Below, one piece after another: positions 1 to 8,285 of a stretch of DNA of 11,492 nt. The notes beneath the pieces are model-generated. The model saw nothing but the letters and a program-made list of their open reading frames with translations, had not been told where the DNA came from and searched no databases. Numbering within the stretch: the stretch's first letter is position 1; each line of letters starts with the position of its first letter. Both the position numbers and the translations under genes were made by a program. The stretch comes from SZUA-22 sp039714835. GTDB lineage: Bacteria > Bacteroidota > Ignavibacteria > Ignavibacteriales > Melioribacteraceae. The stretch is from positions 1 to 11,492 of the forward strand of contig JBDLIN010000118.1 of the NCBI GenBank assembly GCA_039714835.1. Reading direction: 5' to 3'.

Positions 1-18
1 CGCAAAGGTCGCGAAGAA
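1..18. repeat. Degenerate tandem 9-mer at the window edge, possible end of an intergenic repeat
   Basis: The first 18 bases read as two related 9-mers, CGCAAAGGT and CGCGAAGAA. They lie just beyond the stop of the GHL10 gene. On the minus strand they read as a CTTTGCG-like unit. Similar CTTTGCG-type tandem sequences are, from memory, frequent in intergenic regions of Bacteroidota and relatives. The window cuts the element off, so its length and copy number cannot be judged and chance is possible. Confidence 0.25.
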
Positions 19-27
19 CAAAAACAT

Positions 28-1731
28 TTACTTTCTAAGTTCTACTGTTCTGCCAGAATTTGTAAACATCAACGAAATTTTATCATACTCAATTATATCT
101 GAGTTAACTTCCAGCATATTCATCCCAAGTGAGATATCTCTTAAATCAATTTGATTTTGTTGTCCCTCATTATCTTCGACTACAATTTTCAACTGATCAA
201 TTTGATTTGAATTAATGATAAGAAAATATTGCTTGCCAATTTTACTCAAAAGAGGTTTGTTGAACTTAGAGATTTTATCTTCTATATTTTTTAGCTTTGG
301 TACTTCATAGTTTAGTACTTCCCAATTATTACTTTCGTTCCATAACTGATCAACAGATTTTACTGTATAACTATAATTAACTTTATCATGATCAGATATT
401 GAAATACTCGTTGAAGTTAAATTACTTGGTAGAACCTTAAGCAGTTTCATATAGTTTTTCTTAGTTGGATCATCTAATTGGTATAATGATAAATACTTAA
501 CATTTTTATATATGCTACTGTTTAATTCCCATTCAATTGATAGTTTGTTTGAATGATTTTCATCTAAAGATATTTTTGCATTGATCCCTGGTAATGAATC
601 GGTTCTCATAATCCAATCCATTTTAGGAGGCAAAACTTTTTCATCATATTCACTTATATCGATATCTTTTATGTTGCTGTACCTGAAAAAGGCAGTACCA
701 TTAGCATTTTTTAATCGTGTTATATTTATCTCTTCACTCAATTCGTCCACTATACTTTGTCTGTAAGCAGCAATTCCAATGATTACATTTCTATCATAAG
801 AATTCGAAATCCAATCTTCAACTAAATCTGGGAAACGCGGATTGTTATTAATATCCCAATAAATCTGAGGAACAGCATAATCAATATATCCTTTGGAAAG
901 CCATTCTCTTGAATCTTGATAAACATCATAATACCCTTGAAGCCCGCGTGCATTTGAAATATTTTTATAAATACCAATCGGTGTTACACCTAGTTTAATC
1001 ATTGGATTTGATGTTTTAATTTTCTTGCTTAGCTCATCGATAAATGTATTAATATTCTCTCTGCGCCAATCGTTAATATCTTTTCCATTTCCATAAACTG
1101 AGTAAGACTCCGTGTCATGAATTGGTTCTTGAGGATATCTAACGAAATCAAGCTGAACTCCATCAATTTCATAGTCTAATACTAATTCGTCAATCACATC
1201 AATTAAATATTGTCGAACTTCAGGTATACCTGGATTAAGCCAAAGCGATATACTACCATTTTCCTCATCCTTTTTGTACACCCAATGAGGATACTTAGTA
1301 CTTACATGCTTTTCATTTTCCAGAATAGAAATATCACTGGTATTAAAACAGCGCATTGTATTGATCCATGCATGTATTTCTAATCCTCTTTTATGAGCTT
1401 CATTGACTGCAAACTCAAGTGGATCATAACTACCAAACTCATCTACCTTACCAGTGATATACGGGGAAAAAGGTTCAAAAGAACTTTGGAATAAAGTAGT
1501 CCCGTTACTTCGAACTTGGAGATAAATTGTATTTAAATTTTTACTTTCAATATCATCAAAAATCTCAAGCAACGATTTTTTTTGTTCTTCTTCATCAAAT
1601 GTTGGAGGAGGCCAATCAAGTCTGTAATTTGTTGATATCCAAACTGCTCTTGTTTCCCGAGATGATTGAGCAACTTTATCTAATGGGGTTAAGACTAAGT
1701 ATAAAATTAAGATTATTATTAAATGCTTCAT
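28..1731 (-). CDS. Secreted glycosyl hydrolase-like 10 (GHL10 / DUF187, YngK-type) protein
   Basis: This 567-residue protein starts with a Sec-type signal peptide: MKH, a hydrophobic run to about residue 15, and likely cleavage near VAQS (residues 20-23). There is no lipobox cysteine. From about residue 25 it matches the GHL10/DUF187 pattern. It has an RETRAVW start, the IYLQVRSNG and GLEIHAWINTMR strands of a TIM barrel, and D190-G-V-Q-L-D195-F-V-R-Y-P, which carries the usual acidic residues of the active-site strand. The barrel runs to about residue 330. Residues 395-480 look like a beta-sandwich (Fn3-like) domain, followed by another beta-rich tail. The family is assumed to act on envelope or extracellular glycans, but the substrate is not known here. 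It is the last gene of the aroK-aroB operon, 7 bp after aroB, and no strong ribosome binding site is visible. The family call is firm; the enzymatic role is inferred. Confidence 0.85.
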   Translation of the reverse strand: MKHLIIILILYLVLTPLDKVAQSSRETRAVWISTNYRLDWPPPTFDEEEQKKSLLEIFDDIESKNLNTIYLQVRSNGTTLFQSSFEPFSPYITGKVDEFGSYDPLEFAVNEAHKRGLEIHAWINTMRCFNTSDISILENEKHVSTKYPHWVYKKDEENGSISLWLNPGIPEVRQYLIDVIDELVLDYEIDGVQLDFVRYPQEPIHDTESYSVYGNGKDINDWRRENINTFIDELSKKIKTSNPMIKLGVTPIGIYKNISNARGLQGYYDVYQDSREWLSKGYIDYAVPQIYWDINNNPRFPDLVEDWISNSYDRNVIIGIAAYRQSIVDELSEEINITRLKNANGTAFFRYSNIKDIDISEYDEKVLPPKMDWIMRTDSLPGINAKISLDENHSNKLSIEWELNSSIYKNVKYLSLYQLDDPTKKNYMKLLKVLPSNLTSTSISISDHDKVNYSYTVKSVDQLWNESNNWEVLNYEVPKLKNIEDKISKFNKPLLSKIGKQYFLIINSNQIDQLKIVVEDNEGQQNQIDLRDISLGMNMLEVNSDIIEYDKISLMFTNSGRTVELRK

Positions 1732-1738
1732 AGATGAA

Positions 1739-2830
1739 TTATTTAAATACAGAAGTTCCTTGTTTTAATGCAAACAATATATCTCTTTCCTTAGCTTCAA
1801 CATCTATTACAATTTTTCCAATATCCTTTATCAAAACAAACTTGATTTTACCATCTCTATTTTTTTTATCTCGTTTCATAATGGAGATGCTTCTTTTGTA
1901 ATCAATGTTGGAAATTTTAACTAAATGTTTTACTTGAAGAAGTAAAGAAGAAAGATGTTCAAACTTTTTTGCATCAATTAGATTTAATCTTAATGATAAA
2001 TAAAGAGAACACATAATACCAATAATTACCGCATGTCCATGTTTAATTTTATGGTTCTGTTCAACTTCCAATGCGTGTGCAAATGTATGTCCGAGATTAA
2101 GTATCTTTCTCGTCCCAGTTTCCTTTTCATCGTTTACAACAACATCTCCCTTAAATCTTACTGATTCCTCTATTACCTTTTCTAAAGTCTCATTATCCTT
2201 ATCTATTATGTTGTTAATATTAGATGAAACGAAATCAAAGAATTTTTTATTTGTTAGATATGCATATTTCACAACCTCGCCAAGTCCGGAAATCATTTCA
2301 ACTTTTGGAAGTGTCGACAGAAGACGGGAATCAATTAATACAAATTTTGGTTGATTGAATGCCCCAATAATATTTTTAGTCTCCCCAAAATTAATTCCGG
2401 TTTTACCTCCTACAGAACTATCAACTGCAGCTAAAAGAGTTGTTGGAATTTGCACATATTGAATACCGCGAGAATAAATTGCTGCAGCAAATCCAGTGAT
2501 ATCACCAATTATTCCTCCTCCTAAAGCAATAGCTAATGAATCACGACCATATTCATTTTGTAAAAATTGTGTAAGAATTTTTTGAAGTGTCACAAATGAT
2601 TTTTGTTTTTCAGTTGCAGAAACTACAACTATATTTAATTTCCCCTTAAATGATTTATTAAGTTGATCAATTTCTGAACTTCTAATTTTATACAATTTTT
2701 TATCAACTACCAGCATAACATTTTTATACAGATTTAGCTTATCACTAATCTTATAAAGTTGGTTAAAAATATCATGACCCAAATGCACGTCATATGGAGT
2801 TTGCGGAACTGCTATTTTAATTCTTTTCAT
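1739..2830 (-). CDS. aroB: 3-dehydroquinate synthase
   Basis: This 363-residue protein has the normal length for AroB. The enzyme converts DAHP to 3-dehydroquinate in the shikimate pathway, using NAD and a divalent metal in the cytoplasm. Visible motifs are the NAD-binding ALGGGIIGDITGF, the substrate loop IPTTLLAAVDSSVGGKTGIN, GLGEVVKYA, LNLGHTFAHALE and HGHAV. The three metal ligands expected for the family are E185, H248 and H264, at the correct spacing. The residue after H264-G is His (H266), where many AroB proteins have Glu; this position varies in the family. The ATG lies inside the end of aroK with a 14-bp overlap, so translational coupling is likely, and no separate strong Shine-Dalgarno is seen. 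Adjacency to aroK is a common arrangement and supports the call. Confidence 0.97.
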   Translation of the reverse strand: MKRIKIAVPQTPYDVHLGHDIFNQLYKISDKLNLYKNVMLVVDKKLYKIRSSEIDQLNKSFKGKLNIVVVSATEKQKSFVTLQKILTQFLQNEYGRDSLAIALGGGIIGDITGFAAAIYSRGIQYVQIPTTLLAAVDSSVGGKTGINFGETKNIIGAFNQPKFVLIDSRLLSTLPKVEMISGLGEVVKYAYLTNKKFFDFVSSNINNIIDKDNETLEKVIEESVRFKGDVVVNDEKETGTRKILNLGHTFAHALEVEQNHKIKHGHAVIIGIMCSLYLSLRLNLIDAKKFEHLSSLLLQVKHLVKISNIDYKRSISIMKRDKKNRDGKIKFVLIKDIGKIVIDVEAKERDILFALKQGTSVFK

Positions 2831-3377
2831 GAATATACTTTCTAATAGTTTTAACTAAATTATCAACAGTAATACCAACTCTTGTTTTATCAGTATCAAT
2901 AGAGAAATGAGCCTGTGCATAAAATGGCTCTCTTTCTGATTGGAGTTTTTTAATTCTTTCTATAAAGTCTTTTGGTTTTGCAGTATCAGAAAGTACCAAG
3001 TCTCTAAATATTGGCCTATCAATTTTATTTTTTATTCTCTGGTATATCATTTCCGGTGATGATTTAAGATATATAATTTTTCCGGTTTTTTTCATTAAAT
3101 CTAGATTTTTTGGATTGACTATTGTCCCACCCCCAAGAGCAAGAACTAAACGCTCATATTCTGAAAACTTCGCCAATAACTTATATTCAAGATCTCTAAA
3201 ATAATCCTCACCTTTTTGGCTAAAAATATCAACAACCGGCAAACCCTCATATTTTTCAATTTCTATATCCAAATCTTTAAACGTCCAACCGATCACATTT
3301 GCTAAAATTGGACCGATAGTACTTTTTCCGCTGGTCATAAATCCAGTTAGATATAAGCGTTCTATTCTTGAACTCAT
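2817..3377 (-). CDS. aroK: Shikimate kinase
   Basis: This 186-residue P-loop kinase phosphorylates shikimate to shikimate 3-phosphate with ATP. The Walker A motif is G12-FMTSGKS-T20. D35-L-D37 gives the conserved Asp pair that contacts Mg and shikimate. R61 in YFRDLE and the G82-G-G84 loop in LALGGGT are substrate-binding elements. DRPIF carries the lid arginine. The length is close to the family norm of about 170-190. It is the first gene of the operon and overlaps aroB by 14 bp. The start at 3377 fits the family N-terminus, in which the Walker A motif begins about 12 residues in. Only a weak AAAGA precedes the ATG. A Fur-box-like palindrome sits 21 bp upstream, suggesting iron-dependent control of the operon (inference). 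Confidence 0.96.
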   Translation of the reverse strand: MSSRIERLYLTGFMTSGKSTIGPILANVIGWTFKDLDIEIEKYEGLPVVDIFSQKGEDYFRDLEYKLLAKFSEYERLVLALGGGTIVNPKNLDLMKKTGKIIYLKSSPEMIYQRIKNKIDRPIFRDLVLSDTAKPKDFIERIKKLQSEREPFYAQAHFSIDTDKTRVGITVDNLVKTIRKYIHEKN

Positions 3378-3398
3378 TCTTTAAAGATAAAATTAAAT

Positions 3399-3417
3399 TA
3401 TAATGATAATCATTATT
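3399..3417. promoter_or_regulatory. Near-consensus Fur box upstream of aroK
   Basis: The 19 bases match the classical Fur box GATAATGATAATCATTATC at 17 positions, with only the two outermost G/C bases replaced by T. Read in the 7-1-7 form (TGATAATNATTATCA), 3404-3418 has a single mismatch. The core ATAATGAT-A-ATCATTAT is a perfect inverted repeat around one base. It lies 21 bp before the aroK ATG. TATAAT hexamers on the minus strand sit at 3415-3420 and 3397-3402, so bound repressor would cover the likely promoter. The -35 element is unclear. The match is seen in the sequence; binding is inferred. Confidence 0.6.
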
Positions 3418-3481
3418 ATAAAATAAACAAAAGCTACAATTCTTTTGGACTGCTATATATAGAGAAATTTATTGTAAGCAC

Positions 3482-3514
3482 AAAAAAAAGCCGTGAAAAA
3501 ATTTCACGGCTTTT
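3482..3514 (-). terminator. Intrinsic terminator of the ppiD-like gene
   Basis: Arms 3486-3498 and 3502-3514 form a perfect 13-bp stem (AAAAGCCGTGAAA and its complement) around a 3-nt loop. On the minus strand it is followed by a run of eight T (3489 down to 3482). It begins 26 bp after the ppiD-like stop codon. It should end ppiD transcription before the aroK operon, making the two separate units. On the plus strand the T run is only four long, so it is best read as a minus-strand terminator. Confidence 0.9.
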
Positions 3515-3539
3515 CTAAAATCTTGTGTCTATTATCTAA

Positions 3540-5609
3540 TTATCTATAAAACTGATATCTATTATCAACAATATCAGCTTCTTCTTTGATCTCTTCTATC
3601 CACTGTGAGAGCATTGAAGATTTTTTCTGACTTAGGATTATATTCCTAATAGAATTTTTCTGAAGTGAATAAGAAGTAGAATCAAATTCAGTTCTATTAG
3701 TAATCCGTAATATAAAACTGCCTCTAGTACCTTTGAACGGTTCGGATATTTGATTCAACGGCATGTCAATCGCTTTTTGAGCAAAAGTATATTCTCTACC
3801 TAAAGTTGGAATTACTCCGCTTGGAGGAAAGTTATTTACAGAAGCGACTTTTGCTTTCGAATAAACCTCTTTAGCAGCATTTAAATCACTTCCATCACCT
3901 ATCTTTTGGCGAATATTCTGTGAGATGCTCATAGCTTCATCAGCTTTCTTTTCTTGAAGCGCTTTATTCTTAAGCACAGTTTCTATATCATCAACATTTT
4001 GATATCCAGCCTCTGCTATTTCTGCAACCATTGCAACTACATAACCCGTTTGAAATTTATATACCGGACCAACATCTTCCTTAGCACTTTCAAATGAATA
4101 TTGAATTAAAGAGCTATTACTTCCCAAACCCGGAACAAAACCAGCATCTTTTTGAATAGGAGTGGTTTCAATAATTTCATAGTCCAATGCATTGGCCTCT
4201 TTTTCGAAACCATTCTCTTCGGCTAAATATTGAAAATCACTCGCATCGTTATAAATCTTATCTAAAGTGCTAGCTGATGGAACAACTTTGTTGGTAATAC
4301 TTTCAACAACAAATTTTTTATTAGTTTTATCAATAACTTTTATAATATGCCATCCAAATTGAGATTTTACTGGTCTTTGGACAACTCCGATTTTACCATT
4401 AAAGGCAGCATTTTCAAATTCCTTAACCATCTGTCCTTTCCCAAACCAGCCAAGGTCACCGCCATTTTTACCACTTCCAGGATCAGTTGATTTTTCAATA
4501 GCCAGTTGTGCAAAATCCGCTCCATCTTTTATCTCTTTATAAATATCTTTAGCCTCTTGTTCATCTTTTATGAGAATATGAGATGCTTTTACGAGCCTAT
4601 CTTTTGTTTTAATACTTTTAGAAACTAAATAGACAAGATATTCATCATTAGCTAAAACTGGTCCAAGAATACTACCTGACTTAGCATTAGCTATCAGATC
4701 TTGAGCAGCATTTGGAATTTGAGATACCTGCAGTGTGTCTTTTGAATACGGTTTATCAGAATATATTTCCACATAAGTTTTGAATGAACTCGTATCAATT
4801 TTGATCTTTTCTATAATTGCTTCAAGATTTTTTTGAATTCCAACTGTATCACCGTGAGAAGGCAAAGTTTTGAACAGAACATATTTAAGTTTCCGTTTCT
4901 CCTCAACTTTATAATCTTCCTTATTCTTATTGTAGTATTCCAAAATTTCTTCATCAGTGATACTTACTGATGAATCAGTAATACTTGAAATTGGAACGAG
5001 AACATAGTCAGCATTCATTTTAATATTATCATCAGAAAATTTTCGCTGAATTTCATCGTCAGATACAACGATTGAAGCTGAAATAAAACTTGTGAGTTTC
5101 TCTTGCAGTAACTGCTCTTTTACTTGATCTTCAAGTTGAAGTACCGCTTCTCTATTTTGAGGATTATAGATTGCTGCATCGTATGCTTGTCTATTAAATT
5201 TTCCAGTCGAATCAATAAAATATTGGGTAACTGACTGTGGAGGATTTGGGCCTAAAAGAACATCTTTAATTTCTTCTGGCGAAACTGTTAATCCATATTC
5301 ATTTATCTTTTGTTCCATAAGAGTCTGGTTTACAAAATTGTCCCAGACTTGATTTCTAAACTGCTCCATTTGGCTTTCGGGAATTTCTTCTCCAGTTTGC
5401 TGAACTTGAAATTGTCTGTACCTATCAATCAGATTTGCAAAATCTTGGTAAGAAATTTCTGTTCCATTAATACTACCTACATTATTAGCTCTGTTACTAA
5501 TAATCGATGATATCTGAGAATCTGAAAGGACCATAAATATCACAAACAATCCACCAACCGTTATTATAAACCATGGAGCTAAACTCCTCATCTTGGCCAT
5601 CATACCCAT
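3540..5609 (-). CDS. ppiD: Membrane-anchored periplasmic peptidylprolyl isomerase / foldase, SurA_N plus parvulin (PpiD-like)
   Basis: This 689-residue protein has one N-terminal membrane anchor (about residues 12-29) after a short basic cytoplasmic tail, which is the PpiD topology. Residues 40-175 resemble the SurA/PpiD N-terminal chaperone domain (VGSINGTEISYQDF ... LMEQKINEYGLTVSPEEI). A parvulin domain spans about 341-428, from KASHILIKDE to FGWHIIKVIDK. It keeps the two conserved histidines (H344 and H421) and the GGDLGWF motif. The stretch before it (about 215-335) and one after it (about 490-540, ending GYVVAMV) look like degenerate parvulin folds. The family helps outer-membrane and periplasmic proteins fold. 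M1 at 5609 is preferred over M3 and M4 because GGAGG lies 10 nt upstream of it. The gene is monocistronic, with a terminator behind it and a divergent neighbour. Confidence 0.92.
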   Translation of the reverse strand: MGMMAKMRSLAPWFIITVGGLFVIFMVLSDSQISSIISNRANNVGSINGTEISYQDFANLIDRYRQFQVQQTGEEIPESQMEQFRNQVWDNFVNQTLMEQKINEYGLTVSPEEIKDVLLGPNPPQSVTQYFIDSTGKFNRQAYDAAIYNPQNREAVLQLEDQVKEQLLQEKLTSFISASIVVSDDEIQRKFSDDNIKMNADYVLVPISSITDSSVSITDEEILEYYNKNKEDYKVEEKRKLKYVLFKTLPSHGDTVGIQKNLEAIIEKIKIDTSSFKTYVEIYSDKPYSKDTLQVSQIPNAAQDLIANAKSGSILGPVLANDEYLVYLVSKSIKTKDRLVKASHILIKDEQEAKDIYKEIKDGADFAQLAIEKSTDPGSGKNGGDLGWFGKGQMVKEFENAAFNGKIGVVQRPVKSQFGWHIIKVIDKTNKKFVVESITNKVVPSASTLDKIYNDASDFQYLAEENGFEKEANALDYEIIETTPIQKDAGFVPGLGSNSSLIQYSFESAKEDVGPVYKFQTGYVVAMVAEIAEAGYQNVDDIETVLKNKALQEKKADEAMSISQNIRQKIGDGSDLNAAKEVYSKAKVASVNNFPPSGVIPTLGREYTFAQKAIDMPLNQISEPFKGTRGSFILRITNRTEFDSTSYSLQKNSIRNIILSQKKSSMLSQWIEEIKEEADIVDNRYQFYR

Positions 5610-5619
5610 ATAAACTAGA

Positions 5620-5624
5620 CCTCC
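5620..5624 (-). promoter_or_regulatory. Shine-Dalgarno GGAGG of the ppiD-like gene
   Basis: GGAGG on the minus strand lies 10 nt before the ATG at 5609. Three candidate ATGs occur within four codons, and this site fits the first one best. Confidence 0.7.
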
Positions 5625-5656
5625 ACTAAAACTATTTTTTAAAAAATTTCGATTTT

Positions 5657-5686
5657 AAAGTTAGATAGGTTTAGACTTAAAATCAA
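5657..5686 (-). promoter_or_regulatory. Candidate promoter of the ppiD-like gene
   Basis: On the minus strand, TTGATT (5686-5681) is followed after 17 bp by TAACTTT (5663-5657). The spacing is right, but the -10 box matches TATAAT at only three of six positions. TAACTTT also resembles the TAnnTTTG -7 element of Bacteroidota. It would give a leader of about 40 nt. This is a weak call in AT-rich DNA. Confidence 0.3.
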
Positions 5687-5864
5687 TGCTTTTAATTAGT
5701 TACAATTCCTATATGCTGATAATTAAAGCAACAAACGACTTAGTTAATATCCATAAAATAGATTCACAGTTATTGCAAATAGAATGTAAATACCGTAATT
5801 TTTCATATATAATTTTAAGCACACACCGACTAATTAGAGATTTTTAAATAATGATGAAAATAAT

Positions 5865-8183
5865 ATGGAAAAAGAAAAATCCAAATTAAAAAAGCAGATA
5901 AGAAATCCAATATTTTGGGTGGTTACACTATTCATTTTATATATGTTTATTGGATTTATAATTATACCTTTTATTGTACGTGGACAGATTGTTGACTTTA
6001 TTCAAGATGAATATAATCGTGAGGCAAGAGTAGAATCTGTTTCATTTAATCCTTTTAATTTTACACTTTCAGTTGATGGATTTTTAATGGACGAAAAAGA
6101 TAGGGGAATTTTTCTAAAATGGGGTCACTTTCATGTCAATTTAAATTTTTTCCCACTGTTTAGTAAGGAGATAGATATTGAAGAATTACAATTTTCCCAT
6201 CCTGATGTTACCTTAATAAAGAAGAGAGAAGGATTTAATTTTTCTGACCTCATTCCACCAGAGGAAGAAGCAGATACTTCAAAAGAAGAAATGGATTGGG
6301 ATATTCTTATCAGGAAATTAGAATTACAAAAATTGAACGTTTATATTCAAGATAGATCTGTTGAACCGTTTGCGGAGATCCATATTGACAGTATTGATAT
6401 TTTGCTAACAAATATTCATCCATTTACTACAGATACTACAAAATTCACAGTTGAGTTTGAAATTCGAGAGGGTGGTTCTGGTTCTATTGAGGGTATATTC
6501 ACTCAAATTCCTATGTTAACAGAACTTTCGTTAGATATTGATTCAATATCTATTTTACCTAGTCAACCATACGTTTCTCAATCCGCATATTTAAGAATTG
6601 ATGGAGGAGAAATAAATGCCGAAGGAAACGTTCATTTTGAAATGAATGAAGATAGTATAGCTATAGCCTCTTATAACGGTACTATGGGAATGAATAACTT
6701 GAATTTATTTGATACGCAAAAAGAAGAAAAATTCCTTGCCTGGAATAGACTAGAAAATGTTGGAGTAGAAATAAATTCAGAACCTGTTTCTCTAAATGTT
6801 GATAGTATATTAATTGATGGGCTTTATTCACGAGTTGCTATTGCCGAAGATCAAACAATTAATGCTATTGATGTTTTTGAGCCAACTTTTAGAAATACTG
6901 ATACAACTTCGGTTGAAGAAAGTGATTCATCAGACCATAAATTTGACTTAGGAATAATTAATATTTCAAATAGTGAAATGTATTTCTCAGACTTTAGCTT
7001 ACCAATTAAATTTGCTGTGAGAATACATTCCCTCAACGGAAAAATAGGTGGTATCTCAACAGGAAATCCAATAGGAGCTATTATAGATATGGAAGGTACG
7101 GTTGATGAATACGGATACACAAGAATTGAAGGAAATATGGATCCATTTGCTCCACTAAACTATACAAACATAGCAATGAATTTCCATAATATCGATTTGA
7201 CCGAAATGGATGGTTATTCTGCTAAATTCGTTGGGTATGAGGTTGATAAAGGAAAACTTTCCCTTGACCTCGAATATTTGATTAAAAATGGAATGCTGAC
7301 TTCGAGTAACCAAATCTTTTTTAATCAGTTAATCCTGGGTAAGGAAGTTGAAAGTGAGGAAAGTCTTGGACCAATAATTAAATTGGCTATTGCTTTATTA
7401 CAAGACAGTGAGGGAAACATTGATATGGACATAGAAGTAGAGGGAGATTTAAATGATCCTGAAGTAAGTACAGGAAAATTAGTCTGGTGGGCAGTTAAAA
7501 GAGCTCTAACAACAATAGTCACGGCTCCATTTCGTTTCCTTGGAAATTTACTTGGAATAAGTAACGGAAATGAACTTGAATTTGTCGATTTTAAAGTGGC
7601 TGATACTTCCCTTGCACCTCATCAAATTGAAAAATTGGTTAGTATGACCAAAGCACTTAATAAAAGACCTGGTTTAAGCTTAGGAATCTATGGTGCAGTT
7701 GATACAGTTGCAGATAAATATAAGATGCAAAAAATTAAATTTGATAGTCTTTTTACTTTTAGATTAAAAGAAGCATCTAGTGATGAGAGTATAACTACTG
7801 CATCCGCTGATCAGGAATTGAGGCGAGAAATACTTGAAACAATGTACTCGGAAAGCTATAGTGATAGTTTGTTGAATATTTTAATCTCTCATCATGTAGA
7901 TAGTCAAAATACAGAGAATATTTCAGCAGCCAATATTGAAGATAGTGATCTCAAGAATATTAGAGATTATTTTAATGATTTAACTGAAAATATTATCGCT
8001 AAACAAAATATAAGTTATTCTGAATTGTTGAAATTAGCATCAGAAAGAGCCGAAAAGATAAATGATTTTCTTATTATTAAACAAAAACTACCGAAAGAAA
8101 GAATTGCAATTAAAGAAAATGAAATTTATGAATATGAGGATGATGACTGGGTTAAATGCAGGTTAGAACTTGGAGCATTATAA
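5865..8183 (+). CDS. DUF748 (AsmA/TamB-like) inner-membrane-anchored envelope protein
   Basis: This 772-residue protein has a basic N-terminus, one transmembrane segment (about residues 15-36) and then a long beta-rich periplasmic region, as in DUF748 and other AsmA-superfamily proteins. Early motifs fit the family: INxRARVESVSFNPFNFTLSVDGF-type strands (here REARVESVSF), followed by FHVNLNFFPLFSKEIDIEELQFSHPDVTLIKKREGFNFSDL. Near residue 540 come AVKRALTTIVTAPFRFLGNLLG and a FVDF-VADTSLAPHQIEKLVSMTKAL block, typical of the DUF748 C-terminal part. The last 40 residues (RAEKINDFLIIKQKLPKERI) resemble the end of an OmpA-type domain. AsmA relatives are linked to lipid transport or outer-membrane biogenesis; the role here is unproven. 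ATGs at 5851 and 5854 are out of frame, so 5865 is the start. No clear Shine-Dalgarno is visible. Confidence 0.82.
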   Translation: MEKEKSKLKKQIRNPIFWVVTLFILYMFIGFIIIPFIVRGQIVDFIQDEYNREARVESVSFNPFNFTLSVDGFLMDEKDRGIFLKWGHFHVNLNFFPLFSKEIDIEELQFSHPDVTLIKKREGFNFSDLIPPEEEADTSKEEMDWDILIRKLELQKLNVYIQDRSVEPFAEIHIDSIDILLTNIHPFTTDTTKFTVEFEIREGGSGSIEGIFTQIPMLTELSLDIDSISILPSQPYVSQSAYLRIDGGEINAEGNVHFEMNEDSIAIASYNGTMGMNNLNLFDTQKEEKFLAWNRLENVGVEINSEPVSLNVDSILIDGLYSRVAIAEDQTINAIDVFEPTFRNTDTTSVEESDSSDHKFDLGIINISNSEMYFSDFSLPIKFAVRIHSLNGKIGGISTGNPIGAIIDMEGTVDEYGYTRIEGNMDPFAPLNYTNIAMNFHNIDLTEMDGYSAKFVGYEVDKGKLSLDLEYLIKNGMLTSSNQIFFNQLILGKEVESEESLGPIIKLAIALLQDSEGNIDMDIEVEGDLNDPEVSTGKLVWWAVKRALTTIVTAPFRFLGNLLGISNGNELEFVDFKVADTSLAPHQIEKLVSMTKALNKRPGLSLGIYGAVDTVADKYKMQKIKFDSLFTFRLKEASSDESITTASADQELRREILETMYSESYSDSLLNILISHHVDSQNTENISAANIEDSDLKNIRDYFNDLTENIIAKQNISYSELLKLASERAEKINDFLIIKQKLPKERIAIKENEIYEYEDDDWVKCRLELGAL

Positions 8184-8199
8184 ATCAAATTGAGTGTTT

Positions 8200-8212
8200 A
8201 ACCTTCAAGGTT
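8200..8212. repeat. Palindrome copy 1, AACCTT-C-AAGGTT
   Basis: This is a perfect 6-1-6 palindrome starting 17 bp after the DUF748 stop codon. It could form a 5-bp hairpin with a 3-nt loop. No T run follows, so it is not a standard terminator. It belongs to a family of five such elements in this window. Confidence 0.65.
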
Positions 8213-8272
8213 TCACAAAATGAAGATAAAAACTAAACAGAAACATTGTTAATACTAATTTCAGATGAGGAA

Positions 8273-8285
8273 AACCTTTAAGGTT
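8273..8285. repeat. Palindrome copy 2, AACCTT-T-AAGGTT
   Basis: It has the same 6-1-6 design as the copy 73 bp upstream, with a T at the centre; one further A/T pair extends the stem (8272 and 8286). Both copies continue as TTTC, so they are direct repeats. This one sits about 40 bp before the rubrerythrin -10 box. Confidence 0.65.

Noticed and set aside
5634..5647. Perfect palindrome ATTTTTTAAAAAAT in the ppiD leader
   Set aside because: It is a simple A/T run meeting its complement and needs no special explanation in this composition.
5713..5847. Small plus-strand reading frame of 44 codons in the ppiD/DUF748 divergent gap
   Set aside because: It has no ribosome binding site and no recognisable motif. 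A frame of this length is expected by chance in AT-rich DNA at a few percent per start, and the gap is needed for two promoters.
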